DNA of 64,000 nucleotides from Streptomyces sp. NBC_00390 (GCF_036057275.1 NZ_CP107945.1:7750001-7814000); one strand, 5' to 3'. Shown: positions 15,621 to 24,361, counted from the first letter of the stretch. Program-made: numbers and translations. The notes: generated by a model from the sequence alone, not told the origin.

Positions 15621-16085
15621 ATGTCCCGCATACAACTCGCCCTGCGCGTACCCGACCTCGCCGCGTCCGTCGCCTTCTACACCAAGCTCTTCGGCAGCGA
15701 GCCGGCCAAACTCCGTGATGGCTATGCAAACTTCGCCATCGCCGAGCCCCCGCTCAAGCTCGTCCTCATCGAGGGCACAGCGGGAGAGGACACCCGCATG
15801 GATCACCTCGGAGTCGAAGTCGACAGCACCGAGGCCGTCCACTCGGCCACCACCCGCCTGAGCGAGGCGGGCCTGGCCACCGCGGAGGAGACCGACACCA
15901 GCTGTTGCTACGCCCTTCAGGACAAGGTCTGGGTCCACGGCCCCGGCCAGGAACCCTGGGAGGTGTACGTCGTCAAGGCCGACGCCGACACCCTGGCCAA
16001 GCAGCAGGGCAGCACCTGCTGCGCCGGCCCGGCCACCGCCGACACCGACGCACGCGAACCGGTCACCGCCGGCGGCTGCTGCTGA
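15621..16085 (+). CDS. arsI: ArsI-type C-As lyase (vicinal oxygen chelate fold)
   Basis: A 154-residue ArsI/CadI-family dioxygenase that splits the C-As bond of trivalent organoarsenicals such as methylarsenite. Fe(II) ligands fit Gln5, His62 and Glu114, and the vicinal cysteine pair that binds the substrate is Cys95-Cys96 in DTSCCYALQDKVWVH. The C-terminus has two more Cys-Cys pairs (STCCAG, GGCC end). An RBS GAGGAGG precedes the ATG. It suggests the host meets methylated or aromatic arsenicals, not only inorganic arsenic. Confidence 0.92.
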   Translation: MSRIQLALRVPDLAASVAFYTKLFGSEPAKLRDGYANFAIAEPPLKLVLIEGTAGEDTRMDHLGVEVDSTEAVHSATTRLSEAGLATAEETDTSCCYALQDKVWVHGPGQEPWEVYVVKADADTLAKQQGSTCCAGPATADTDAREPVTAGGCC

Positions 16086-16090
16086 CCTCG

Positions 16091-16570
16091 ATGACCGACC
16101 TACACACCCAAGAGGCCGCGACCGGAACAGGGGACTGGTCGCGGCCTCACGCCGTCCTCCCCGCCCTGTGCGCCACGCAGATCACCAGTTGGGGAATCGT
16201 CCACTACGCCTTTCCGGTACTGCTGTCGCGCATCACCGCCGACACCGGCCGGTCCGCAGGAGCGACCACCGGTGCTTCTCCGTGGCGCTTCTGACCTCGG
16301 CGGCCACCGGGATCCCGGTCGGCCGCATCCTGGACCGGCGCGGCCCGCACGCTGTCATGACCACCGGCTCCGTCCTCGCGGTCCTCTCCCTGGTCGCCAT
16401 CGCCGCTTCCCCGAACCTGGCGGTCTTCTTCGCCGCCTGGATGGCAGCCGGCATCGTCATGGCCGCCACGTTCTACCAACCCGCGTTCGCTGCCATCACC
16501 CGCTGGTGGGGCACCGACCGCATCCGCGCCCTCACGATCGTCACCTTGGCCGGTGGCCTCGCGAGCACGG
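16091..16570 (+). pseudogene. Broken, 3'-truncated MFS transporter
   Basis: The start MTDLHTQEAATG and first helix ITSWGIVHYAFPVLL are in one frame; the continuation SVALLTSAATGIPVGRILDR to TLAGGLAST is in another. Adding one T at 16276-16277 restores TTGAFSVALL. After GGLAST the similarity stops, so only about 160 of roughly 400 residues remain. It starts 5 bases after arsI and was probably the organoarsenical or arsenite exporter of that operon. Both the frameshift and the missing two thirds make it non-functional. Confidence 0.75.
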
Positions 16571-16579
16571 AGTCGCTTC

Positions 16580-16837
16580 ATGGCGGCCCCTTTGCGACTG
16601 CTGTAGCTGGCCGCCCTGCTTCTCGGCCTCTTCTACACCCACGCCGCCGGGGCCGACAGCGCCTCCGCACACATCACCGGCGGCCCGGCCGGGATGCCGC
16701 AACTGGTCTCGGCCGGAGATCCGCCCGACGACGGCGATCGTGCTCCCGACAACCATGGCAACGAGTATTCACACCCGGCAGGAGCCTGCGCCGCGGGCCA
16801 GCCGCAGCAGCTCGTCGAGCCAGCGACTCTCACGTAG
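16580..16837 (+). pseudogene. DUF6153-like small secreted protein, in-frame stop
   Basis: The frame from ATG 16580 reads MAAPLRLL, an amber stop at 16604-16606, then LAALLLGLFYTHAAGADSAS and on to a stop at 16835-16837. The hydrophobic signal segment followed by HAAGADSASAH resembles small DUF6153 proteins of Streptomyces. Only the single TAG interrupts 85 codons, so a point mutation or sequencing error would explain it. It begins where the MFS remnant ends. Confidence 0.5.
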
Positions 16838-17244
16838 CCGGTGAAGTCCGGTTACCGACACTGAGGTTCGGCACGACTATGGATACCTCACTCGCTGTCA
16901 CCGGCCCCGATTGTGGAGAGCCACCGATTGCTCAGTATCCACCGACACGGTCGCTGCTCACGGTGCGCGGATTCTGGCGTTTTCGCAGGAGCCAGTGCTC
17001 ATGAAGCAGCAGAACCTACAGTGGCTCCAGGATCCGCGGCTTCGTCAGCAGTGAAGGTGAATCTTCAGCAGCGAATCAGCAAATCCGTGGTCTCGCTGAC
17101 AATCGCCGACGGGACAGGCGCTGTCGCCCATATACGTAGCCGGCCTGTTGGCGGGCCCGGGACGATCTGGCAGCGGGCTCGCGGGACGACCGGGTGAAGT
17201 ACACGAGTGGGTCGGCACATTTCCTGGCACCAGCCCCCCTACGT
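16838..17244. other. Intergenic stretch without recognisable gene
   Basis: About 400 bases between the DUF6153-like remnant and the end of the minus-strand MerR gene. Open frames here have no recognisable product and no good ribosome-binding site. I see no strong hairpin. Confidence 0.4.
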
Positions 17245-17916
17245 TCAGGTTGAGTTCGCCTCGCCGGGCCGGCTGCCGCCGAAGTGTCGGGCCGACTTGG
17301 CTTCCTGGGCCAGTCGGCGGAGAGCCAACAGGGCGGGTTCGAGGAGGATCGAGACCAGAACGGCCCGCTCGGCTTGGGCCAGCAGGTCGCGCTCGCCGCG
17401 CATCTGCTGCACGTCCACGTCGGCGATGCTGTCGGCGAGTCGGGCGTAGGGCAGCAGGCCGCGCCAGTCGATGTCCGCGCCCAGGTCGGCGAGTGCGGCC
17501 AGGACCTCTGCAAGGGTGTGCGCGGCCGGGTTGCCCTGGGAGACTTCCCACTCCATCTCGGCGATCAGCTTGCGTGCGTCGGCCAGGCCCGCCGGCTCCG
17601 GCTCCTTCGAGGGCCGTTCCGTGCCGGTGTCCTCCTCCTTCTTGGTAGGACGTACGCCCAGCGCTATCCCGAAGACCTGGTGCAGATCCTCTTGTTCGGC
17701 GGTGATCGCGTCCAGGATCTCTTTCGTCGCGCTGGTCGACAGGCCGCGTGTCCCGATCAGGGTGCGGATGAACCGGAGCCGGTGCACGTGGTCTTCGCCG
17801 TAGTCAGCCTGGTTGGACGCGGTGGGGCGCCCCGGAGGCAGCAGCCCTTCGCGCAGGTAGTACTTGATCAGCGGCACTTGTACGCCGGTGCGTCGACTGA
17901 GCTCGGAGACCTTCAT
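17245..17916 (-). CDS. MerR-family transcriptional regulator
   Basis: A 223-residue regulator with an N-terminal MerR winged helix (VSELSRRTGVQVPLIKYYLREGLLPPGR, then VHRLRFIRTLI) and a long C-terminal effector part of about 120 residues without the Cys motif of metal-sensing MerR proteins. Its ligand is therefore probably organic. A perfect dyad just upstream of the start (17941-17963) may be its operator, shared with the broken DUF3291-like gene on the other strand. Confidence 0.88.
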   Translation of the reverse strand: MKVSELSRRTGVQVPLIKYYLREGLLPPGRPTASNQADYGEDHVHRLRFIRTLIGTRGLSTSATKEILDAITAEQEDLHQVFGIALGVRPTKKEEDTGTERPSKEPEPAGLADARKLIAEMEWEVSQGNPAAHTLAEVLAALADLGADIDWRGLLPYARLADSIADVDVQQMRGERDLLAQAERAVLVSILLEPALLALRRLAQEAKSARHFGGSRPGEANST

Positions 17917-17940
17917 CTACTCACTTCCTCGGCAACAGAT

Positions 17941-17963
17941 AATGGATAGCGCTATTATCCATT
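17941..17963. promoter_or_regulatory. Perfect dyad upstream of the MerR gene
   Basis: AATGGATA (17941-17948) and TATCCATT (17956-17963) are perfect arms, with the inner palindrome ATAGCGCTAT overlapping them. It lies about 25 bases before the MerR start, in a divergent promoter. Confidence 0.55.
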
Positions 17964-18010
17964 CTGCTGCACTGTCCATCCGCTCAACCTTCCGAAAGAG
18001 GCCCGTCGCC

Positions 18011-18422
18011 GTGCCCACATTAGGACGGATCACCCCGAACTCCGAGCCGTCACAGGCCCGGATACTCGTCATGGCGTCCCGTTTTGAACTGCGGTCCCTC
18101 ACGGACGCCCCCGCTTTCTGATGCTCTCCATGTCCTCCTGGCGCCAGGTGAAGACCGCACCGGGCGCCTCGCTGACGCGCAACCCCTGCGACGGATCTTC
18201 TACTTCTCCGCCTGGCAGGACCGCGGCGCGCTTTCCACGTACGCCGACACCGACCCGCACGGCTGTGCCATGCGTTCCATGCGACCCAAGATGCGGCAAT
18301 CGACCTTCGCCTTCTGGGAAACCTACGCCGAGCACCTGCCGATCACCTGGGACGAAGCCAAACGCAGCCTCGCCGAGAAGACGCAGGCCGACGCCGGCGA
18401 CACGGGCGGCAGACCCGTCTGA
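18011..18422 (+). pseudogene. DUF3291-like monooxygenase-fold protein, two frameshifts
   Basis: Three consecutive frames together read ILVMASRFELRSLTDAPAF, LMLSMSSWRQVKTAPGASLT and PLRRIFYFSAWQDRGALSTY to MRQSTFAFWETY, a pattern of DUF3291/ABM-like proteins. Each break is repaired by adding one C: near 18118 (in GCTTTCTGATG) and near 18186 (in ACCCCTGCG). Both lie in short homopolymers. The start would be the GTG at 18011. It is divergent from the MerR gene and may be its target. Confidence 0.6.
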
Positions 18423-18718
18423 CGCTCGACGTCGCGCTGCCCACGCCCCCGAAGGTCTCCGAGTGGCCGGCACGGCCGCGCCCGAACGCCGCTCCCAGGT
18501 TGGACGTCACCAGGGTCCGCTCTTTAGCCGGGGGATCATCGCCGGCGGCGCACAACATCAGCCCGGGTCTCACCAGTCCCCGCGCGCGGCAGGTCGTCGA
18601 GGACGGCGGCCCGGCCGACCCTGACGGCCTCGTCTTGTCCGCCCGCCGGGCGTACGGCGCGGGCCTGTTCGTCACCGCGGCCTGAACACGACCGACCTAC
18701 CGAAAGGATTCTCCTCTC

Positions 18719-19225
18719 ATGTTCGGCACCCTCATGCTCATCGCCGTTCCTACCGTGCTGTTCCGGCTGCTCGGCGCGTTCGGCGTCGGACGGTTCGCGA
18801 CCTGGCGGGTCTCCGTCCTGCACGGCCTCGCGGTCATGCTGGTGTTCACGGCGAGCGCGCACTTCGTCCCGTCCGCCCTCGGCCCTATGCCCGGCCACCA
18901 CGACATGGTCGCGATGGTTCCGCCGTTCGTGCCGTTCCCCCGCCTCGCGGTCTACGCGACGGGCGTCCTGGAACTCCTTGGCGCCGCCGGACTCGTCCGG
19001 GAGGCCACCCGGCCGGCGGCCGGGCTCGGCCTCGCCGCGCTGTTCGTCCCGATGCTCCCGGCCAACATCCACGCGGCCGTCGAGCAGATACCGTTCAACG
19101 GGGAGCCGGCGACGCCGCTGTGGTTCAGGATTCCCGAGCAGGTGATCTTCATCGGAATCGCGCTGTGGGCCTACGTCCCGGCGCGTGCCGCGGCTGCCCG
19201 CCGGGCCGACGGGGCGCCTGCTTAG
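18719..19225 (+). CDS. DoxX-like membrane protein
   Basis: A 168-residue integral membrane protein with about four helices, the segments PTVLFRLLGAFGV, VLHGLAVMLVFTASAHF, YATGVLELLGAAGL and LGLAALFVPMLPANIHAAVE. The AHF and ANIHAA motifs fit the DoxX/DoxD-like family, often linked to quinone or redox chemistry, though function is unproven. GAAAGGA precedes the ATG. It stands alone between decayed regions. Confidence 0.75.
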   Translation: MFGTLMLIAVPTVLFRLLGAFGVGRFATWRVSVLHGLAVMLVFTASAHFVPSALGPMPGHHDMVAMVPPFVPFPRLAVYATGVLELLGAAGLVREATRPAAGLGLAALFVPMLPANIHAAVEQIPFNGEPATPLWFRIPEQVIFIGIALWAYVPARAAAARRADGAPA

Positions 19226-19376
19226 AGCCGTAGCGGGTGGCCAGTCCGCGCCATTCCTTGAACTTGTTGATGCGGCGTTCAACCGTGTCAGTCGCCGTAG
19301 AGCCCGGTGTCGTGGGAGACGGGCCGTCCGCCCCGGCGGACGCCCTTCTCGCTGCGGATTCGGGCGCGTTCGCGTC
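19222..19376 (-). pseudogene. IS5-type transposase C-terminal scrap
   Basis: On the minus strand the peptide KGVRRGGRPVSHDTGLYGD and, one base out of frame, TVERRINKFKEWRGLATRYG match the conserved end of IS5-group transposases (the ...ER-N-LK-WRG-ATRY region). Only about 50 residues remain, with no terminal repeats visible. It abuts the end of the DoxX gene. Confidence 0.65.
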
Positions 19377-19488
19377 GCTGGGCGGCCAGGGCGTAGGGGT
19401 GCTGTGCGTTGGCGTTGCGCCGGCACAGGTAGCGGTGCAACTCCCAGGCCTGGACGGTGTGATCGGGATGGGGCTTATCCTTGTGGCC

Positions 19489-20106
19489 ATGACTGTCCAG
19501 CCTCCGGATCCCTCTCCGCGCCCTGCTCCATCCGGAGAGCTCCGCGCCTCTCACGACGACCGGGAAGCAGTGGTGGAGCAGCTGCGCGATGCGGCAGCCG
19601 AGGGGCGAATCGATCTCGATGAGCTGGATTCACGCCTGGAGCAGGCTCTGAAGTCCAAGACTCACGCCGAGTTGGCCGTCCTGACCGCCGACTTGCCGAG
19701 GCTGGATTCCTCTGAGAGCCGGCCGCCGCTGGTACTCAAGGGCGGTATGTATGGCGCGTCTCAAGGCCCCGGGCGCTGGGAGGTTCCCGGGCATGTGATC
19801 GCTCACGGCGGCGTGGGGGGTGTGAAGGTTGACTTCACTCGGGTCCAGTGCCGCCTCACGGAGGTCGCAGTGGAGGCGTACGGGGAGACATCTGGCGTCA
19901 CGATCGTCATCCCCGATGCCTGGGCCGCAGACACCGGCGGCATGGATCCCGGCGTCGGCGGCCTGACGGACAAGACCACTCCCGACCGGCTCCCGGGAAC
20001 TCCGCTGATCCGGCTCACTGGGTCCGGCGGCTCGGGAGGAGTGGTCATCCGCCACCCCAACCGCCGGGAACGGCGCAAGCTGCACAGCAACCCGACGCAG
20101 AGCTAG
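19489..20106 (+). CDS. DUF1707 domain protein
   Basis: A 205-residue protein. Residues about 15-70 form the DUF1707 helix pair (LRASHDDREAVVEQLRDAAAEGRIDLDELDSRL), common in actinomycete cytoplasmic and membrane proteins. The rest is beta-rich (VIAHGGVGGVKVDFTRVQC) like the cell-wall-active-antibiotic-response type C-terminal domain. It has no transmembrane segment. The exact role is unknown. The ATG at 19489 gives the usual short leader before the domain. Confidence 0.75.
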   Translation: MTVQPPDPSPRPAPSGELRASHDDREAVVEQLRDAAAEGRIDLDELDSRLEQALKSKTHAELAVLTADLPRLDSSESRPPLVLKGGMYGASQGPGRWEVPGHVIAHGGVGGVKVDFTRVQCRLTEVAVEAYGETSGVTIVIPDAWAADTGGMDPGVGGLTDKTTPDRLPGTPLIRLTGSGGSGGVVIRHPNRRERRKLHSNPTQS

Positions 20107-20150
20107 GACGCGTGACCAAGGTGTTGATCAAGATCTGAAACGATCTTGGA

Positions 20151-20306
20151 ATGGCTCGTGGCCGTGAGCGATACAAGGCCAGGCACAAAGTCGAATGCCG
20201 GATTGGGCTCCTCAAGCAGGCGAAAGGGGTCGCGACGCGCTAGGAAAAACTCGCCGTCCGCTACGAAGCTACCGTTCAACTCACCTTGATACGCCAGGCG
20301 TTGTAA
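20151..20306 (+). pseudogene. Transposase tail with in-frame stop
   Basis: The frame reads MARGRERYKARHKVECRIGL and on to KGVATR, a TAG at codon 31, then EKLAVRYEATVQLTLIRQAL and a stop. The HKVE...R...K-AKGVATRYEKLAVRY pattern is the C-terminus of IS5/IS4-type transposases; the TAG replaces the expected Tyr. About 50 codons remain. It is distinct from the minus-strand scrap at 19.2-19.4 kb. Confidence 0.65.
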
Positions 20307-20313
20307 GCACATT

Positions 20314-20643
20314 TCAAACACGGCCTAGCTTCAGGGAAGCGAGCGTGAAGTGCCGTACCTGAAGTGGTGCAACGAGGTACTCGTCCTCGCCCGGCAGAAC
20401 CACGGGCTGGTCACGCCAGTGCTCGCCGGCGTAGCCGACCAAATCCTGCTCGCTGCGCCAGCGACTGACGTACAGCAGCGAATCAGGCGGCGCGAGCAGT
20501 ACCTCGTGGTCCACCAGCCCTGGGTAGCGGCTGGGAAACTCGCGTACCGCAGAGACGATCATGTCGCGGAATGCCTCGAAACGGTCAGGACGTACGCGTG
20601 CCTCACTCACCCTGATGATCACGGTCACCAGGGTGTCACGCAC
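20314..20643 (-). CDS. Antibiotic biosynthesis monooxygenase (ABM) domain protein
   Basis: A 109-residue ferredoxin-fold ABM-like protein: VTVIIRVSEARVRPDRFEAF, the central VREFPSRYPGLVDHEVL, and SLLYVSRWRSEQDLVGYAGE. Such proteins act as small cofactor-free oxygenases or heme-binding enzymes; no substrate is evident here. GTG start at 20643. No operon partner adjoins it. Confidence 0.7.
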   Translation of the reverse strand: MRDTLVTVIIRVSEARVRPDRFEAFRDMIVSAVREFPSRYPGLVDHEVLLAPPDSLLYVSRWRSEQDLVGYAGEHWRDQPVVLPGEDEYLVAPLQVRHFTLASLKLGRV

Positions 20644-20829
20644 GCAGACGCGGCGCCACTGTCCTGCCTCGTGCCCTGAAGGTCGCAGTCGGGAACTGAC
20701 GGTGGCTCGGGAAGCCCGCTGCTGCTGTTGCTCGGTGGCGGGGTCCTCCTCGGGTCACTGCTCGGCCTCCTCGCCACCTATGAGGCGACCGTGCTGGTCG
20801 CAGCTGTCAGCAAGCGGCTCTGACCAGTG

Positions 20830-21288
20830 TCAGCCGTTGATGTCGAGTGCCGTCCCGTACAGCCGGGACACCTTCAGCCGGACGACCACACGGTGCTCGG
20901 CGACCAACTGCTCCAAGAACGCATCCTCATCCTGCGGCTTCGCGGCCTCTGGGACCATCGCGAGCAGCTCTCGCCCGATCGCATCCCCCGGCGTGGTCGT
21001 GATCTCGGAGACCTCGGCCTCACCCTCGGCCACGGCGAACGACCACACGTCGCCGCCCGGAACATGTACGGCCGCGCGTGGGTCACGCCGGAGTTGCTTG
21101 ACCTTGATGCGGTCGGCAGTGGTGGAGAACCGCACGATGCGCGCTTCGGCGTCCCAGTTGTAGAGCATGGTGGTGAGATGTGGATGGCCACTGCTCTTGT
21201 TGGTGGCGAGGGTGCCGAACTGCTGAGTGCTCAGCAGCTCGGAGAGGGCATCGTCGGACAGGGAACGGGGTCCGGGACCTTGAGTCAT
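20830..21288 (-). CDS. PPOX-class F420/FMN-binding protein
   Basis: A 152-residue split-barrel protein of the pyridoxamine-phosphate-oxidase-like family, usually F420- or FMN-dependent in actinomycetes. Recognisable parts are LLSTQQFGTLATNKSSGHPH, the IKVKQLRRDPRAAVHV segment and RVVVRLKVSRLYG at the end. The ATG at 21288 is chosen because it gives the usual short N-terminus. It precedes no clear partner, but an FMN reductase lies upstream on the same strand, which may supply reduced flavin. Confidence 0.82.
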   Translation of the reverse strand: MTQGPGPRSLSDDALSELLSTQQFGTLATNKSSGHPHLTTMLYNWDAEARIVRFSTTADRIKVKQLRRDPRAAVHVPGGDVWSFAVAEGEAEVSEITTTPGDAIGRELLAMVPEAAKPQDEDAFLEQLVAEHRVVVRLKVSRLYGTALDING

Positions 21289-21365
21289 GTCGTGCCCAAC
21301 TTCCGCATGTGCCCGGGCATTCCCACTCCATCCAGAAGCCCGGCCATCAACTTTCCCAACAGGTC

Positions 21366-22037
21366 CTAATCCTCCGCCCGTTGGGTGATGGGCGCCTCGG
21401 TCCGGTCGCCCAGGAACTCGTACCACCGGCGCTGCAGGCATACGTATCGCACGTCGGCCTCGACGAGGTGAAGGAAGGCGGTGACGGTGTCGGCGAGACG
21501 CTGCTGGAGGCCGGGGTCGGCGAGCAGACCGTCGTCCGTGAAACCCTGATGGGCCCGCGCGAGGCTGAACATGTCCGGATAGACGCGCGTGCCGAGGTGT
21601 TCCAGGGGGATCCGCAGCGTCCACAGCCCTCGGTTGCCGCCGACCATGGACGGGGAGGCGGAGAGCAGCAGCGCGTGTTTGTCCTTGAACGGCTGGGGCC
21701 GCACGCGTGAGACCCAGTCGATTGCGTTCTTCAGGACTCCGGGCAGCGAGGCGTTGTACTCCGGGGAGGCGATGGCGAAGGCGTCGCACGCCTCGAGCCG
21801 GTCGCGGAGAGCGAGCGCGCCGTCCGGCAGCCCTTCGGCGGCCTCCGCGTCGCCGTCGTACGAGGGCATGGCGAAGTCATGCATGGCGGCGAGGTCGACG
21901 GTGGCTCCCGCATCGGCGATCAGGCGCGCGGCGAGGGAGGCGAGGCGGGCATTGGTGGACTCGGTGCGTAGTGCGGCGCCGAAGACGAGCACTCGCACAG
22001 GGCCGGGCTGGGTGTCGTTCGGCTCGGGCTGTGTCAC
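21366..22037 (-). CDS. NADPH-dependent FMN reductase family protein
   Basis: A 223-residue flavodoxin-like reductase with GAALRTESTNARLA for the FMN phosphate, SPEYNASLPGVLKNAIDWVS (the SPEYN motif) and the later MVGGNRG loop. It could supply reduced flavin or reduce quinones. GTG start. It shares its strand with the PPOX protein 77 bases downstream, and the two may be co-transcribed. Confidence 0.87.
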   Translation of the reverse strand: MTQPEPNDTQPGPVRVLVFGAALRTESTNARLASLAARLIADAGATVDLAAMHDFAMPSYDGDAEAAEGLPDGALALRDRLEACDAFAIASPEYNASLPGVLKNAIDWVSRVRPQPFKDKHALLLSASPSMVGGNRGLWTLRIPLEHLGTRVYPDMFSLARAHQGFTDDGLLADPGLQQRLADTVTAFLHLVEADVRYVCLQRRWYEFLGDRTEAPITQRAED

Positions 22038-22175
22038 GCGGATCAGTGTTCCCCGGGCATGGGCGGCGCGCGAGCGGGACTGGGCTTCCCGGTGTATGTC
22101 CCGGGGCAGGACCTGCGCCCGCGACCAGCCCCGCGGCCGCGGTGGGGCCGACGGTATGCCGCCGGCCTCACCGGA

Positions 22176-22688
22176 TCACGCCTCCTGGGGGTGCGGTCTC
22201 GTGATCCTGAACCGGGCCACGTTCTCCTCGGTGGCCCATCGGTGGAAGCCCGCCTTCTCCAGAACACGGACAGAGGCCGGGTTCGACGGCTCCACGGTGG
22301 CGAACACGGTGTGGACATCTGGTGCGGTGAAGGCGAACTCCGCCAGGGCTCGGGCGGCCTCGGAGGCGTAGCCCCGGCTGCGGCGGGAAGCCACGACGCC
22401 GTACCCGATTTCGAGGGTGCCCTCGGACGGCGGCCAGAACAGGCCGATCGAGCCGACCACCAAGGTACTGTCACGCTCGATGATCAGGCGGTGGCCATGT
22501 TCGCCGAGCCAGGCGGGGTGCTGGTCGAAGAGGGCCGCGACAACGCGATCGCCTTCGGCGGGAAAGTCGTCCGCCCAGTGAACCGACCTGGTGTTGCCGA
22601 GGGTGGCAGCGGCCTCGGCCATGGTCCAGGGCCGGAGAACGAGGCGGTCGGTCGTCAGGTCGGCGTGGGCTGTCGGGTAGGAAGACAC
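22176..22688 (-). CDS. GNAT-family N-acetyltransferase (RimJ/RimL type)
   Basis: A 170-residue acetyltransferase with TDRLVLRPWTMAEAAA at the start and the acetyl-CoA loop around VVASRRSRGYASEAARALAE, ending in VEPSNPASVRVLEKAGF. These are marks of the RimJ/RimL class that modifies protein N-termini or small molecules. The target cannot be read from sequence. Confidence 0.87.
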   Translation of the reverse strand: MSSYPTAHADLTTDRLVLRPWTMAEAAATLGNTRSVHWADDFPAEGDRVVAALFDQHPAWLGEHGHRLIIERDSTLVVGSIGLFWPPSEGTLEIGYGVVASRRSRGYASEAARALAEFAFTAPDVHTVFATVEPSNPASVRVLEKAGFHRWATEENVARFRITRPHPQEA

Positions 22689-23091
22689 GTGTCACTCCTG
22701 GTCGTCGGAACGACCCGGACCACGCTCTGCTGTCGCGCGGACCGGTCATGGGCATGCAGATGCAGGCCGACGGCGGCCATATTCATCAACCTCCCCCTGC
22801 ACGTGATCACGCGCCTCTCGCGTCGGCGCGACGGTAGCGACCTCTCCGCGGCGTGGGCAAAGCGTTTTTGGGCGAGAACGGCTCTGGCCGGGACGGAGAC
22901 GAGCCGCCGGGGTGATCTCCGAGCGCCCGTTCTCCCGACCGGGGAACACCGCTGGCAGGCGGTCGTGCGGCGAGCGTCGGCTGAGGACCGCGGCGGGGGC
23001 AGACCCGTCCCGACGCCGCTGCGGTACGCCGTCTTCCCGGCTGTCCGACCAGTCGGTATGTTCTCGGCAGGTCGAGCCGACGGAGGAACCC
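22689..23091. other. Intergenic stretch before the serine hydrolase gene
   Basis: About 400 bases between divergent genes. It should hold both promoters. I see no further gene and no clear operator. Confidence 0.4.
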
Positions 23092-24258
23092 ATGACCGAG
23101 CGCCCCATCCGCATCGAAGGCCATTGCGACGAACGCTTCGACGCCGTGCGCGCCGCGTTCGAGCAGAACTTCCGCGAGCGGGGTGAACTTGGCGCTGCGG
23201 TCACGGTCATGCTCGACGGCCGGGCCGTGGTCGATCTGTGGGGCGGCTGGGCGGATCCCGCGCGGAGCCGGCCGTGGCAGAGCGACACACTCGTGAACGT
23301 GTGGTCCACGACCAAGGGCCCGACCGCACTGTGCGCCCATCTGCTCGCCGACCGCGGGCTGCTCGATCTGGACGCGACGGTCGCCACGTACTGGCCCGAG
23401 TTCGCGGCGGCCGGCAAGGAGGGCGTCCTCGTACGCCACCTGCTCTCGCACCGCGCGGGCCTCGCGGGACTGCGCGAGCCGCACTCGCTCGACGAGCTCT
23501 ACGACTGGGAGCTGACCTGTGCCCGGCTCGCGGCCACCGAGCCGTGGTGGGAGCCCGGTACCGTCTCCGGATACCACGCCATGACCTACGGCTTCCTCGT
23601 CGGCGAGGTCGTGCGGCGGATCACCGGTCTGATGCCGGGCGACTTCCTGGAGCAGGAGATCGCCGGGCCGCTCGGCATCGATTTCACCATCGGACTGCCG
23701 CAGAAGGAGGCCGGGCGCGTGGCCGAGCTCGTGCACCCTCCGGCCGAGGCGAGAAGTGAACAGGCCGCGGTCTTCGCCCAGTTGGAGCCCGTCGCCCTGG
23801 CCGCCCTGATCAACCCGATGACCGGCGTGGACGCCGCCAACTCGGCTGCCTGGCGTGCCGCCCACATTCCCGCCGCCAACGGCCACGGCACCGCTCGCGC
23901 GGTCGCCTCCCTGTACGGCATCCTCGCCGGGCGCGGAAAGCTGGGCGAGAAGCGGGTGCTCACCCCCGAAGCCGCCGAACGCGTGCGCGAGGGTCAGGGC
24001 AGCTGCCGTGACCTGGTGCTGGGCATGGGGTTCACGCATGACACGGAGGTCGCTCTCGGTCTGTGGCTGAGCGGCGAGAACGGATCGTACGGCCCCAACC
24101 CGCGTGCGCTGGGCCACGACGGCTTCGGTGGCTCCTGCGGTCTGGCGGACCCGGAAGCGGGTGTCAGCCTCGGCTACGTCATGAACCGCATGGGCCCGCA
24201 CATCGCCGACGACCCGCGCAAGATGGCACTGATCGACGCCGTGTACCGCGCCCTGTAG
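23092..24258 (+). CDS. Beta-lactamase-fold serine hydrolase (EstB-like)
   Basis: A 388-residue class C beta-lactamase-fold hydrolase. The nucleophile motif S-x-x-K is STTK (Ser72-Lys75), followed by SGYHAMTYGF carrying the catalytic Tyr, and a late HDGFGGSCGLADPE segment at the usual third-motif position. No signal peptide is seen, so it is probably a cytoplasmic esterase and not a true beta-lactamase. CGGAGGA lies six bases before the ATG. It may form an operon with the acyl-CoA dehydrogenase about 100 bases later. Confidence 0.88.
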   Translation: MTERPIRIEGHCDERFDAVRAAFEQNFRERGELGAAVTVMLDGRAVVDLWGGWADPARSRPWQSDTLVNVWSTTKGPTALCAHLLADRGLLDLDATVATYWPEFAAAGKEGVLVRHLLSHRAGLAGLREPHSLDELYDWELTCARLAATEPWWEPGTVSGYHAMTYGFLVGEVVRRITGLMPGDFLEQEIAGPLGIDFTIGLPQKEAGRVAELVHPPAEARSEQAAVFAQLEPVALAALINPMTGVDAANSAAWRAAHIPAANGHGTARAVASLYGILAGRGKLGEKRVLTPEAAERVREGQGSCRDLVLGMGFTHDTEVALGLWLSGENGSYGPNPRALGHDGFGGSCGLADPEAGVSLGYVMNRMGPHIADDPRKMALIDAVYRAL

Positions 24259-24296
24259 TCCGGGGCGCCCGGCCGGTCACCGCCCTTCCGGATTCT

Positions 24297-24310
24297 TGCA
24301 ACACGTTCTA
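24297..24310. promoter_or_regulatory. KstR-like operator before acyl-CoA dehydrogenase
   Basis: TGCAACACGTTCTA fits the published KstR consensus TnnAACnnGTTnnA at every fixed base. It lies about 50 bases before the GTG of the dehydrogenase gene, where a TetR-type repressor of steroid or lipid catabolism would act. A single site of eight fixed bases can arise by chance. Confidence 0.45.
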
Positions 24311-24361
24311 CTGTGTGCGCCGCGCCGCGGACTGACGGACCGTGAGACATCTGGAGGGGCC

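Noticed and set aside
18423..18718. Short frame at 18500-18685 between the DUF3291-like and DoxX genes
   Set aside because: No RBS and no recognisable family; probably chance.
23092..24258. Calling the serine hydrolase an antibiotic-resistance beta-lactamase
   Set aside because: It has the fold motif but no signal peptide, and resembles EstB-type esterases.
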